In this document: positions 25,704 through 34,133 of the stretch, in pieces | Layout of the letters: the number at the start of each line of letters is the position of its first letter | Position numbering within the stretch: the first letter of the stretch is position 1 | Assembly (NCBI RefSeq): GCF_018332655.1 | Contig: NZ_BOQL01000055.1 | Span: 28,848 to 92,847, forward strand | DNA length: 64,000 bases | DNA from: Actinoplanes auranticolor | GTDB taxonomy: Bacteria; Actinomycetota; Actinomycetes; Mycobacteriales; Micromonosporaceae | Direction: 5' to 3' | Program-made: the position numbers and the translations under genes | Notes under the pieces: generated by a model | The model's input: the letters and a program-made list of their open reading frames with translations, nothing else | The model's database searches: none | What the model was told of the DNA's origin: nothing

Positions 25704-26028
25704 CGAACTCTGGCTCGACGGCAACCGGGTGGCCGGCGGCGGACGCGACCTGGCCTCGGCCGGCAAGCACCTGATCGCGGAGCGCTCCGGCCCGGGCGCC
25801 GAGCTGGCCGCGATGAGCGGCGGACGCCCGTGGGGCAACGACGAGATCGGCCAGGCCTTCGAGAAGAACTACCGCCCGATCGAGCAGCAGGTGCTGCTGG
25901 CCTGGGAAAAGCTCGGCCTGTACGTCGAGGGCCTGGGCGAGGCGGTGGTCGAGACGGTCCGTGAGGCCACCGAGACGGACCACCAAGCAGGCGCCCAGGT
26001 GGAGCGGACGTACAGGAACCGCTCGTGA
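25696..26028 (+). CDS. EspC/WXG100-like type VII secretion partner
   Basis: 110 residues, almost wholly helical. The motif GGRPWGNDEIGQAFEKNY places a WG turn between two helices, the pattern of actinobacterial EspC/WXG100-like ESX proteins. It overlaps both neighbours (eight bases with the YbaB-like gene, four with the toxin), so the three are translationally coupled. It probably pairs with the WXG100-like N-terminus of the toxin for export. The C-terminal YxxxD/E-type signal is not obvious: the end is VERTYRNRS. Confidence 0.75.
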   Translation: MTDELWLDGNRVAGGGRDLASAGKHLIAERSGPGAELAAMSGGRPWGNDEIGQAFEKNYRPIEQQVLLAWEKLGLYVEGLGEAVVETVREATETDHQAGAQVERTYRNRS

Positions 26029-29000
26029 CCATCCTGCCCAGCCCCATCCCCCACCCGCTCGACTACATGCCGTTCGACGTGCCCGGCTGGGCCTACGAGG
26101 CACTCGAGTGGGTGGTCGGCTTCGACTGGCCGGAAGGCAACGAGAAGACCACGTGGGAGGTCGCCGACCGCTGGTACGCGGTCGCCCAGCGCCTGTCCCA
26201 GCCCCGCGACGAGGCGTACGACGCGGCCGGTCAGGTGCTCGCCGGGTACGGCGGAGCGGGCGCACTGGCCTTCAAGGGCGCCTGGGACCAGCTGTCCGCG
26301 GAGGAGAACGCGCCGCTCAACTCCCTCCTGGCCATCGCGGAGGAGCTGGGCAAACTCGTCGAGGAATGCGGCTGCGACATCGAGGGCGCCAAACTCGAGG
26401 CCTGGATTGAGATCGGCATCTTCCTGATCGAGCTGATCGGCATGGCGGTCGCCGTGGCCCTGACGCTCGGCGCGGCGTCCCCGGTGGCGGGCGGCCTGAT
26501 CGCGGCGACCCGGCTGGCCATCCAGCAGATCTTCAAGCGGCTGGTCCAGCAGCTCAGCAAGAAGGCGATCAAGAAGTCGCTGCAGGAGGCCGGGCAGCGG
26601 GCGGCCAAGCAGCTCACCACCAAGGCGGGCCTGAAGAGTCTCGGCAGGGAAGCCTTCAAGGAGGGCTTCGACGAGATGCGGGAGGAGATCGCCACCAACG
26701 GGGCGATCCAGGCGTACCAGAACTCGACCGGGCGGGCGCACGGCTTCGACGTGAAGGAACTCGGGATGTCGGCGGCCGGCGGGTTCGCGGGCGGGTTCGC
26801 GGCGAGCGGGGCAGGCATCGGCAAGGGCGACCACGGTGGCGGCGGGATGACCCGCGGGATGGCCGCCGAGGTGCTCGGTGAGTTCGGCGGGGCGGCGGTC
26901 ACCGGGAACCTGCCGGATCTCGAGAGTGTGGCCAAATCGGCCAGTTCGGGGGCCAGCGGGGCGCTGATGGACGGGGCCCGGACGGGTTTTGCGGACGGGC
27001 TGTCCGATCAGGTCGGCAACCTAGGGGTGCCGGGTGGGGTTGATCTCGGGTCGGGGCCTTCGACGGGGGATGGAGGTGGGGCGGGGCCGTTGTCGTCGGT
27101 TTCCTCGCCTGGGCCTTCCTCGGCGGGGTCTTCCTCGGGTGGGCCGCCTGTGACCGGGTCTTCTGCGGATTCCGGGCCGTGGGCTGCGTTTGCGTCCTTG
27201 TCGGTTTCGTCCGATCCGACGTCATCCGCTAGTGGGTCTTCGGCTGGGCCGGTGTCCGTTTCGGCGGATGGCGGTTCGCGGTCGGCTGATGCGACTTCGG
27301 CGATCTATTCGGCTCCGGCGCCGTCCGGTGGGGTCAATCTGTCGAGCCTTGCACCGGTGGTTGATGCGCCTTCTTCGGTGGCGGGGGATGCCGGGGTTTC
27401 CGGGTCTTCGGCTGCTTCGGGGGTTGCTGCGGCTTCCGGTGGGTCGGCGGGTTCCAGCGCGACCGGTGGGGTTGCCGGGTCGTCGCCCGGTGGACTTGCT
27501 GGACCCGCGCCCGGTGGCCTTGGCGGGTCGGCTTCGGTTGGCGGGGTGTCCGGGTCGGCTGGGCCTATCGGGCTTGGTTCTTCCTCGCCGGCTGGTTACA
27601 GCGGCGGTGGGGGGTCGGTGTCGGCCGGGGCTGTGACCTCCGGATCCGGTCCTTCGGTGACCGGATCCTCGGCGTCTTCCGCGGCCGGCCCTTCGGTTAC
27701 GGGCGCCTCGGCATCCGCTGCGGGTGGTAGTAGTGCGGCCGGCGGGTCTCCCTCCGGCAACGGGTCGTCCGTCAGTTCCGGTCCTCGGTCTGCCGCACCC
27801 GCGGGTGGCCTCAGTCCGTGGTCTCCCTTCGGGACGGACACATCGGGCAACGGGAGCACGCCTGCCGCGACCCGGAGTCCCGGGATCGACCTGAGTTCGC
27901 ACACGGACACCCCGGCCCGGCCGAACGTCGCCACTCCGAACCCGTCACCGCCCGGGAACGGAAGCTCTCCCCTCAGCACCGGCACCCACCCGACGCCGGT
28001 CTCCACCACACCGACCAGCCCAAACGTCACGTCCCCCACCGGGATCAGAAACGCCACCACGCCCCTAGGCACCGGTCCCGCGCCCACCGGGGCTGCTCCT
28101 AACGTCACCGCGCCCGGTCCCATTCTCACCGCGCCCACCGCGCCCGGTCCCCACATCACCGCACCTACCGCGCCCGGTCCCAACGTCACCGCGCCCACCG
28201 TGCCAAGTTCCAACATCACCGCGTCGGCCGGACCAGGTCCCAACATCACCGCACCCATCGCGCCCGGTCCGAATGTCACGTCGCCGCGGACGGGTCCTGA
28301 CGACCTGACGCCGGCGGGGACCGGTCCGGATCGCGTGTCGCCGCGGACCAGTCCCGATCCCGCCTCGCCGGTCGGGGTGGCGCCGGTTTCCGGGGCTGTC
28401 CGGGGCTCGGCTGCGGTTGATGTCTCGGCGCCGGCCGCCGGCGGGACCGGGACCAGTGTGCTGCCGGGGCGGACCGAGCCCGGTGGACCCGCTCCGAGCT
28501 CCCCGCCCGCGCGAGCTCCGCAGGTGCCCGGGCCCCGGGACGGGGCTGTGGACGTACCGTCGCGGTTGAGCGGGACCACGACGCATCCGGCGGTCCTGGT
28601 CGCGGCCGGACCCGCCGGTCCCGGCCGGGGATTGCCGCCGCAGACGGCGGCCGAGGCCGAAGTGGACGGTTATCTCGAGCACGTCGCCGCGCTGCGCCAG
28701 TCCTATGCGACGCATCGTCACCGCGAAGTCGTCGACGCGATCCAGAACAAGGCGGAGAGCGCGCGCCGCCGGGCCCGGAGCGCTCGGCGGTCGACCCGGG
28801 TCGCGCGGTTCCTCAAGTTCGATCCGCACATGGCCGCGTACTTCCAGGCCCACGTCGACGTGGCGACCGCGGAAGCCGAGCGTGCCGAGGCGCAAGTGGC
28901 CGCGCTCAAGGATCCGTTGTGGCAGCCGCCGCCCGGGACCATCACCGACGTCAGACCGCAGGACTGGCACCGGGCCAATGAGGACCGGGGCCGGCTGACG

Positions 29001-32000
29001 CGCGGCGGGGTGACCTTCGGTAACCGGTCGGTGCTCACCGGCAACGATCATCCGCCGCCGATCAGCGCCACCCGCCCCTACGGGACGAAGGGGGGCCTGC
29101 GCGAGCCGCTCGCGCAACATCAGATCGACCTGGAAAGCGCGGTGCCCCGCGACGGCAACGGCGATCCGGTACGCGGTGCCGACCCGCGCGCGCCATACTT
29201 TCAGCTGGTCAACGACGGTGGATCCAAGGCCGATCCGACGCGCGGGATCAACTGCCAGGACTGCGTGCTGTCGTTCTTCGACACGTACGTGCACGGCCGC
29301 CCCCGGGTGTCCGCGCCGCGAACCTTCGATGGCTACGCGGACGGCGACCCGACAAACCCGCTCTACGGCGAGGACATCGGCCCGGAACGCGTCGAGCACG
29401 CGACCGGCGGCCGCTTCCAGTCCCTGTGCCCAGGCGTCGGCGGTGATCACCCGGCGGTAGCGGGCCAGAAGATCCAGCAGGCGCTGGGCGACGTGTCGGC
29501 GCAGCTGCTGGCGGGTGGCCACGGATCCTTCGCGTTCCTGGTCAACGCGTGGGAGGGCGGATCGGCGCACGCCTGGGCGGCGGTGAACCAGAACGGCCAG
29601 ATCCTGTTCGTGGACCCGCAATCGGGCCTGGTCGCACCCCCGGGCACCAGCCTGTACGGCCACCTGGGCCGCCCGCACGGGTCGAACGTGGTGGCCCTGG
29701 ACGCGCTGGTGGTGGACGGTCGGGGCAACCCGATGCCGTTCAACGGCAGGCCGGACGGACTGTGGCGACCGAAGCAGACGACTCTGCCGCCTCCGCCGCC
29801 CCGGCCTGCGCCGATCTACTACTCGGCGGCGTACCAGCAAACCACGCCGGCTCCCTCACCCCAGCCGGCGCCGGGTCCTGGGCCTGACCCGGCACCGTCG
29901 CCCTCGCCTGCGCCGCCATCACCCTCGCCGACGCCTGATGTCGCGCCTTCTCCTGGGCCTGACCCGGCACCGGAGCCGTCGCTCCGGTCTTCGCCTCCGT
30001 CGCCCGCGCCTCGGCTCGTCCCGGCCCCCGATGCTGATCTTCCCGACCCCACGCCGGCTCCCCCGGTGGAGACGCCGGACGTCCAGCTGGCCGATGACCT
30101 CGGTCCGGTCAACCAAACCGAGCCGGTCCCGCCGCTGGACCCACGGCCCGGACCTGACCCGCGGCCCGGGCCGACGCCGCCGGTCCCGGCACCCGAGCCG
30201 ACCGTCACGCCGCAGCCCACTCCCAACCCGGTCCCGTCGCCGCGACGCCCGATCGACCGCATCGCCGAAGCGCTGGCGCCGAAGCCCGCCCCGGTGGACC
30301 GCATCGCGGAAGCGCCGGCTCCCCGGGACCCCCAGCAGCAGACCCGCGCCGGCACGCCCGACCCGGATTCGCCGGTTGACGACGCCCTGCGATCGGGCAC
30401 GCCGGATCGCACATCCGAGGTGGATCCCGCCCGGGCCCAATGGCTGGAGGACATGCGGCTGGCCGAGCACGACGCGCGGGAACGCAGGTCGTATCGCGAG
30501 TACATGAACCATGCCCGGGCCACGCACGAGGACAACCGGCGCGCCGAGTATGCGGACTACCTGGTGCGGATCGCCGACGGGCAGCGGATCAAGGTTCTCG
30601 ACCTGGGCAGGCAGGCGGACGCCGCCCTCGCGTCGGGTTCTGTGCTGCGCGGCGAGCACCTCCGGGCTGAGGCGCGGCGTACCAGTGAGGACGCCGACGA
30701 CCTGGAGCTCAAGGCCCGGCAGGTGCTGGCGGGGGAGTTCGCGCCCGAGCGGGTCGACGTCGAGCCGGCGGACTGGGTCCGGATCAACGATGACGTCGGC
30801 ACGATGGCCATGGGCGCGGTCGACACCGGGGACCGATCGGCCCTGACCGGCGACGACGATCCGCCGCCGGTCGACCAGAGCCGGCCGTACGGGAAACGGG
30901 GCGGGTTGCGCGCGCCTCTCGCCGTCCATCAGGTTGATCTGGAAAATGCCATGCCGCGGGATGCGGACGGCCGGGTGGTACGCCAGGCCGATCCCCGGCA
31001 GGGAAAATGGTTCGGCCTGGCGAACGACGGCGGCCCGGCCGCCGACCCGACCCGCGGCATCAATTGCGTGGACGGCGTGCTGTCGCTGTACGAAACCTAT
31101 GTGCACGGTCGCCCACGCGTCTCGGCGCCGCGCACATTCGATTCATACGCGTACGGCGACCCGACCCGTCCACTGGGCGCCGAGGACAGGGGCCTGGCCC
31201 GCATCGAAGACACCGTCCGCGGCGAATTCCAGGGCCTGTGCCCGTACGTGGGCGGGCTGGACCCGCAGCAGGCGAAACAGGCTGTGGACACGGCTATGAC
31301 GAACCTGCACAACCACCTGTACAACGCGGGGAACGGCGCTTTCGCCTTCATCGTGACGGACTCCGAAGAGGGCACAGCGCACGCGTGGGCGGCGGTGAAC
31401 CAGAACGGCACGATCCTGTTCCTGGATCCGCAAACGGGTCGGCTGTCGGAGGAAACGCCGCTGTACTCCCACCGCGGAGTAAAGAACGACGGCAATGTGA
31501 TCTCGATGGACGCGGTGGTGGTGGACGGGCAGGGACGCCCGGCGCCGCTGCCGTACCACGAGGCCGGGCTGTGGAGCCGGTCATCACTGCAGCCGACCGG
31601 TGCCACGCCCGGAAATGCCGACCGGGACCCGGTCGTTCCGCACTCTGGTGATCCGGCCATCGACCATCCTTCGGAGGCCGATGAGGCCCGCCGAGATGGT
31701 GCTGATGTGCGCCGCCCAGAACATCCGACCTCGCCGGCCAGTCCAGCGCACCCGAGCAGTGCCGATACTCCTCGGGTCAGCGATGACCGACCCAGAGATC
31801 AGCTATCAGGCAATCCTGGACCTGAACTTTCAGGAGAGGCTTCAGCCGCTGAATCGCGCAATAGCCGTGCCGCCGAAGCTACGGACTCCCTTGGACACGG
31901 GTTGGGAGTTCGGACCTCCTCGGAGATAGAGCCCGCCTCGGGCGTAGCAGATCACCTCGAACAGGCCGACGACACGCCTGCGCGCGCCGCCGAGAAGTTG

Positions 32001-34133
32001 GTGCTGCAGAGCCTTTCGAACCCGCAGCGTCGGGTGCTGCAGGCATCGATCGTCCAGTCGACCCGCATCGCCGAACAAGAGCTCACTCGTCTTCGTGAGA
32101 TCGCCGCATCGCTGCACAGCCCTGATAGCACCGATCAGGCAAAGCTCGTCGACGAGGCCTACCGGGTCAAATCGCTTGAATCCTTGGCGCGGAAGTTCCA
32201 GGAGCGCGCGGCTGCCTCCGGAATCAGCGCCTCCAAGTACCTCAAGCAGGCCAACGATCGAGTCAGATTCTCGATCGTGCTTCCCGAGCATGGCTACGGT
32301 CACGCCGTGCAGGACGCGCTACGCAAACTCCAGTCGCAGGGCTACGAAATTGTTGAGGTTGCCAGCTTCTGGGGAGACGGCACGGGCCGGCACAACGGGC
32401 TCAACGTGACGATGAAGAACCCCGAGGGATTCCGGATGGAACTCCAGTTCCCCACGGAGCGTTCCAGAAGCGTTGGCAAGGACACTCACGATCTGTACGA
32501 GATCATCCGCTCCAACTCGAGGGAGATCTCTGGCTCCGATCGCGTGGAAGCCTTCATTGCCATCATCGGGCTCACCAAGCTCGCCGGGATGCCCCAGCAT
32601 CAGCCATCCGACTTGGACGTCATCGAGAACCTGGTACGCGTCGACACGTCTTTCACGCGCTGGGTCGAACGGAAGGCTCTACCGCTCTGGCAGCAATATT
32701 GTGATGTCCTGGCCAGCTACCAAGTCAGCCTTGACCAGGCGCTGGACACCTGGGACCTCACCGTTGCCGACATCCCCGGCATAGAAAGGCTGGATCCTGC
32801 GCATGACCGATCCGACGCTCGCCTATCAGGCGTTCCTGGAGTCGAAGGGCTCCGCGAAGGTGACGAGCCTGATCGCGTACTGGGCTCCGGCACAGGGACC
32901 GCTCCAGGCGGTGATGTGGCACGCGGGCCGGAAGGAGTGGATCTACGCCCCGGCGATCGCGGCGGGTCTGCTGTTCGACGATTCGTACCTGGACGAGACG
33001 GTGACGGTCGATCGGCGGACAGCGGAGGCGATGGCGGCGGAGTACCTGCCGACAAGCCTTCCGAGCGTCCAGAGCCTCTGGGAGATGATCAACGAGGGGG
33101 CGAGCAAGGGCTGGGACTACGGCCCTCCACTCCCCTCGACGAGGTAGGCCCGGCCAACGCCGGCGGAGCGGCTGTCAACACGCAGGTTGGTCAGAATCAC
33201 ACCCGGGGATCCGACGCGGATGGCGGAGACGTTCGCATACCACCTGGTGCTGGTGAAGGACCATCCGCAGCCAGTGAGCCTGATCGCGTCGTTGATCGAG
33301 ACGGACCAGCCGCTTCAAGCGATCCTCTGGAGCGCGGCGGACCTGGCCTGGATCTACGCCCCGGCGATAGCCGCGCGCAGGCTGAACGACCACGAGTATC
33401 AGGACACGGTGAACCCGGTGAGCCGGGAGACCGCGGAGCAGATAGCGGTCACGGCCCTCAGCACGAAGCTGCCGGACGAGGAGACGTTGCTCCAGATGTG
33501 CCAGGAGGGGTAAGCAACGGGTCTGATCTGGGGTCCTCGCCAGAGCTGACCTCCGAGGCACCGGCCGTCGGCGAGAGGGTGCCTACCAACGCCGGGCCCA
33601 TGGTGATCAACGGTCTGGCCGGCCAGGTGCAGGCAGCGCTCGGTGATGACTTCGCCGTCGGTGCCCACTACCCGGAGCTGTTCGAGTACGAGCACGAACG
33701 CCGGCAAGCACAGCGCCTGGGCCAGTCCTTCGACGTCCGGGCACTAGAGGCTGCTCACGGGCGTTCCGACGGCCTCGGGAACCCGGATGTACTCCTGCGG
33801 ACCGACGGCGCCGACGTTGGTGCGTACGGTGATCTCAAGCGGTTGGATCCGGACCTGAAGCCCGAGCGTAAGGATGCGGATTTCTCCCGCCGGGTAGAGA
33901 AGCGCCTGCGCGAGCCCTTCGGGCAGGATCCGCGGATCACCGTGGCGGTCGTCGACGGCCGGGAGGTCGGGTTGACTATCGACGCCGCGGTGCGGGGGAT
34001 CCGGCGCGCGCTCGGGTTCTGGCGGCAGCAGGGGCGCGAGGTGCTTCCGGAGCAGCGCATGATCGTCTTTACGGGCGACGGAGGTTCTGTCGTGTGGCGT
34101 GGTGACACGGGAGCCATCAATGTCAGTGCGTGA
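26025..34133 (+). CDS. Giant polymorphic toxin: WXG100-like / two Tox-PL / RelA-SpoT-like / CdiA-like nuclease
   Basis: An uninterrupted 2,702-codon frame from GTG 26025 (GTGA overlap). Residues ~1-330 are a CpnT-type WXG100-like helical domain with a Gly-rich membrane-like part. ~330-880 and ~1250-1470 are Ser/Gly/Pro/Thr linkers. Papain-fold module A spans ~880-1245 with C1077, H1182 and D1197; module B spans ~1470-1865 with C1681, H1786 and D1801. A RelA/SpoT-like module (~1980-2255) has NDRVRFSIVLPE, RHNGLNVTMKNPEGF and MELQFPT. The tip (~2520-2702) has NPDVLLRTDGAD...YGDLKRL, like a PD-(D/E)XK CdiA nuclease. Codons ~2260-2510 run out of frame across two immunity-type genes. Probably exported by an ESX system. 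Whether one full-length protein is made is uncertain. Confidence 0.75.
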   Translation: MTILPSPIPHPLDYMPFDVPGWAYEALEWVVGFDWPEGNEKTTWEVADRWYAVAQRLSQPRDEAYDAAGQVLAGYGGAGALAFKGAWDQLSAEENAPLNSLLAIAEELGKLVEECGCDIEGAKLEAWIEIGIFLIELIGMAVAVALTLGAASPVAGGLIAATRLAIQQIFKRLVQQLSKKAIKKSLQEAGQRAAKQLTTKAGLKSLGREAFKEGFDEMREEIATNGAIQAYQNSTGRAHGFDVKELGMSAAGGFAGGFAASGAGIGKGDHGGGGMTRGMAAEVLGEFGGAAVTGNLPDLESVAKSASSGASGALMDGARTGFADGLSDQVGNLGVPGGVDLGSGPSTGDGGGAGPLSSVSSPGPSSAGSSSGGPPVTGSSADSGPWAAFASLSVSSDPTSSASGSSAGPVSVSADGGSRSADATSAIYSAPAPSGGVNLSSLAPVVDAPSSVAGDAGVSGSSAASGVAAASGGSAGSSATGGVAGSSPGGLAGPAPGGLGGSASVGGVSGSAGPIGLGSSSPAGYSGGGGSVSAGAVTSGSGPSVTGSSASSAAGPSVTGASASAAGGSSAAGGSPSGNGSSVSSGPRSAAPAGGLSPWSPFGTDTSGNGSTPAATRSPGIDLSSHTDTPARPNVATPNPSPPGNGSSPLSTGTHPTPVSTTPTSPNVTSPTGIRNATTPLGTGPAPTGAAPNVTAPGPILTAPTAPGPHITAPTAPGPNVTAPTVPSSNITASAGPGPNITAPIAPGPNVTSPRTGPDDLTPAGTGPDRVSPRTSPDPASPVGVAPVSGAVRGSAAVDVSAPAAGGTGTSVLPGRTEPGGPAPSSPPARAPQVPGPRDGAVDVPSRLSGTTTHPAVLVAAGPAGPGRGLPPQTAAEAEVDGYLEHVAALRQSYATHRHREVVDAIQNKAESARRRARSARRSTRVARFLKFDPHMAAYFQAHVDVATAEAERAEAQVAALKDPLWQPPPGTITDVRPQDWHRANEDRGRLTRGGVTFGNRSVLTGNDHPPPISATRPYGTKGGLREPLAQHQIDLESAVPRDGNGDPVRGADPRAPYFQLVNDGGSKADPTRGINCQDCVLSFFDTYVHGRPRVSAPRTFDGYADGDPTNPLYGEDIGPERVEHATGGRFQSLCPGVGGDHPAVAGQKIQQALGDVSAQLLAGGHGSFAFLVNAWEGGSAHAWAAVNQNGQILFVDPQSGLVAPPGTSLYGHLGRPHGSNVVALDALVVDGRGNPMPFNGRPDGLWRPKQTTLPPPPPRPAPIYYSAAYQQTTPAPSPQPAPGPGPDPAPSPSPAPPSPSPTPDVAPSPGPDPAPEPSLRSSPPSPAPRLVPAPDADLPDPTPAPPVETPDVQLADDLGPVNQTEPVPPLDPRPGPDPRPGPTPPVPAPEPTVTPQPTPNPVPSPRRPIDRIAEALAPKPAPVDRIAEAPAPRDPQQQTRAGTPDPDSPVDDALRSGTPDRTSEVDPARAQWLEDMRLAEHDARERRSYREYMNHARATHEDNRRAEYADYLVRIADGQRIKVLDLGRQADAALASGSVLRGEHLRAEARRTSEDADDLELKARQVLAGEFAPERVDVEPADWVRINDDVGTMAMGAVDTGDRSALTGDDDPPPVDQSRPYGKRGGLRAPLAVHQVDLENAMPRDADGRVVRQADPRQGKWFGLANDGGPAADPTRGINCVDGVLSLYETYVHGRPRVSAPRTFDSYAYGDPTRPLGAEDRGLARIEDTVRGEFQGLCPYVGGLDPQQAKQAVDTAMTNLHNHLYNAGNGAFAFIVTDSEEGTAHAWAAVNQNGTILFLDPQTGRLSEETPLYSHRGVKNDGNVISMDAVVVDGQGRPAPLPYHEAGLWSRSSLQPTGATPGNADRDPVVPHSGDPAIDHPSEADEARRDGADVRRPEHPTSPASPAHPSSADTPRVSDDRPRDQLSGNPGPELSGEASAAESRNSRAAEATDSLGHGLGVRTSSEIEPASGVADHLEQADDTPARAAEKLVLQSLSNPQRRVLQASIVQSTRIAEQELTRLREIAASLHSPDSTDQAKLVDEAYRVKSLESLARKFQERAAASGISASKYLKQANDRVRFSIVLPEHGYGHAVQDALRKLQSQGYEIVEVASFWGDGTGRHNGLNVTMKNPEGFRMELQFPTERSRSVGKDTHDLYEIIRSNSREISGSDRVEAFIAIIGLTKLAGMPQHQPSDLDVIENLVRVDTSFTRWVERKALPLWQQYCDVLASYQVSLDQALDTWDLTVADIPGIERLDPAHDRSDARLSGVPGVEGLREGDEPDRVLGSGTGTAPGGDVARGPEGVDLRPGDRGGSAVRRFVPGRDGDGRSADSGGDGGGVPADKPSERPEPLGDDQRGGEQGLGLRPSTPLDEVGPANAGGAAVNTQVGQNHTRGSDADGGDVRIPPGAGEGPSAASEPDRVVDRDGPAASSDPLERGGPGLDLRPGDSRAQAERPRVSGHGEPGEPGDRGADSGHGPQHEAAGRGDVAPDVPGGVSNGSDLGSSPELTSEAPAVGERVPTNAGPMVINGLAGQVQAALGDDFAVGAHYPELFEYEHERRQAQRLGQSFDVRALEAAHGRSDGLGNPDVLLRTDGADVGAYGDLKRLDPDLKPERKDADFSRRVEKRLREPFGQDPRITVAVVDGREVGLTIDAAVRGIRRALGFWRQQGREVLPEQRMIVFTGDGGSVVWRGDTGAINVSA
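28665..31570. repeat. Duplicated Tox-PL module within the toxin gene
   Basis: The stretches ~28665-29760 and ~30420-31570 encode two homologous modules. Shared landmarks in the same order are RPYGTKGGLREPL / RPYGKRGGLRAPL, RGINCQDC / RGINCVDG, YVHGRPRVSAPRTFD (identical in both) and AHAWAAVNQNG (identical). A Pro-rich linker of ~650 bases lies between them. This is a divergent tandem duplication, not a recent exact repeat. Confidence 0.8.
31783..31929 (+). pseudogene. Internally deleted immunity-type gene inside the toxin frame
   Basis: A 48-codon open frame in the +1 frame relative to the toxin. It starts MTDPEISYQAILDLN and ends LDTGWEFGPPRR. These ends match the first and last residues of the gene at 32803 (MTDPTLAYQAFLES and SKGWDYGPPLPSTR), but the ~66-residue middle is missing. 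The loss is a multiple of three in both frames, so the toxin frame stays open. Read as a decayed immunity gene left after loss of its toxin tip; it is most likely non-functional. Confidence 0.6.
32803..33147 (+). CDS. Immunity-type protein nested in +1 frame of the toxin gene (copy 1)
   Basis: 114 residues from ATG 32803. Codon third positions are overwhelmingly G or C in this frame, showing that this frame, not the overlapping toxin frame, is the coding one here. The protein shares SLIA, PLQA, the nine-residue WIYAPAIAA, a TAE helix and a C-terminal EMINEG/QMCQEG with the gene at 33220, so the two are paralogues. It lies directly behind the RelA/SpoT-like module, the position of a cognate immunity gene. 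No known immunity family is recognised. A weak GAAAGG is ~18 bases upstream. Confidence 0.75.
   Translation: MTDPTLAYQAFLESKGSAKVTSLIAYWAPAQGPLQAVMWHAGRKEWIYAPAIAAGLLFDDSYLDETVTVDRRTAEAMAAEYLPTSLPSVQSLWEMINEGASKGWDYGPPLPSTR
33220..33513 (+). CDS. Immunity-type protein nested in +1 frame of the toxin gene (copy 2)
   Basis: 97 residues from ATG 33220 (MAETFAYHLVLVKDH); a TTG at 33187 would extend it but does not align with the paralogue. It is a paralogue of the gene at 32803, sharing WIYAPAIAA and the order of the other blocks. It also reads in the +1 frame of the toxin. Only about 24 toxin-frame codons separate it from copy 1, and they resemble the start of the downstream nuclease module, so its own toxin tip has apparently been deleted. 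This makes it an orphan immunity candidate. Confidence 0.7.
   Translation: MAETFAYHLVLVKDHPQPVSLIASLIETDQPLQAILWSAADLAWIYAPAIAARRLNDHEYQDTVNPVSRETAEQIAVTALSTKLPDEETLLQMCQEG

Noticed and set aside
31600..31782. Upstream extension of the deleted immunity copy to 31600
   Set aside because: These codons are Arg/Pro-rich frame-shifted toxin linker; similarity to the immunity family begins only at ATG 31783.
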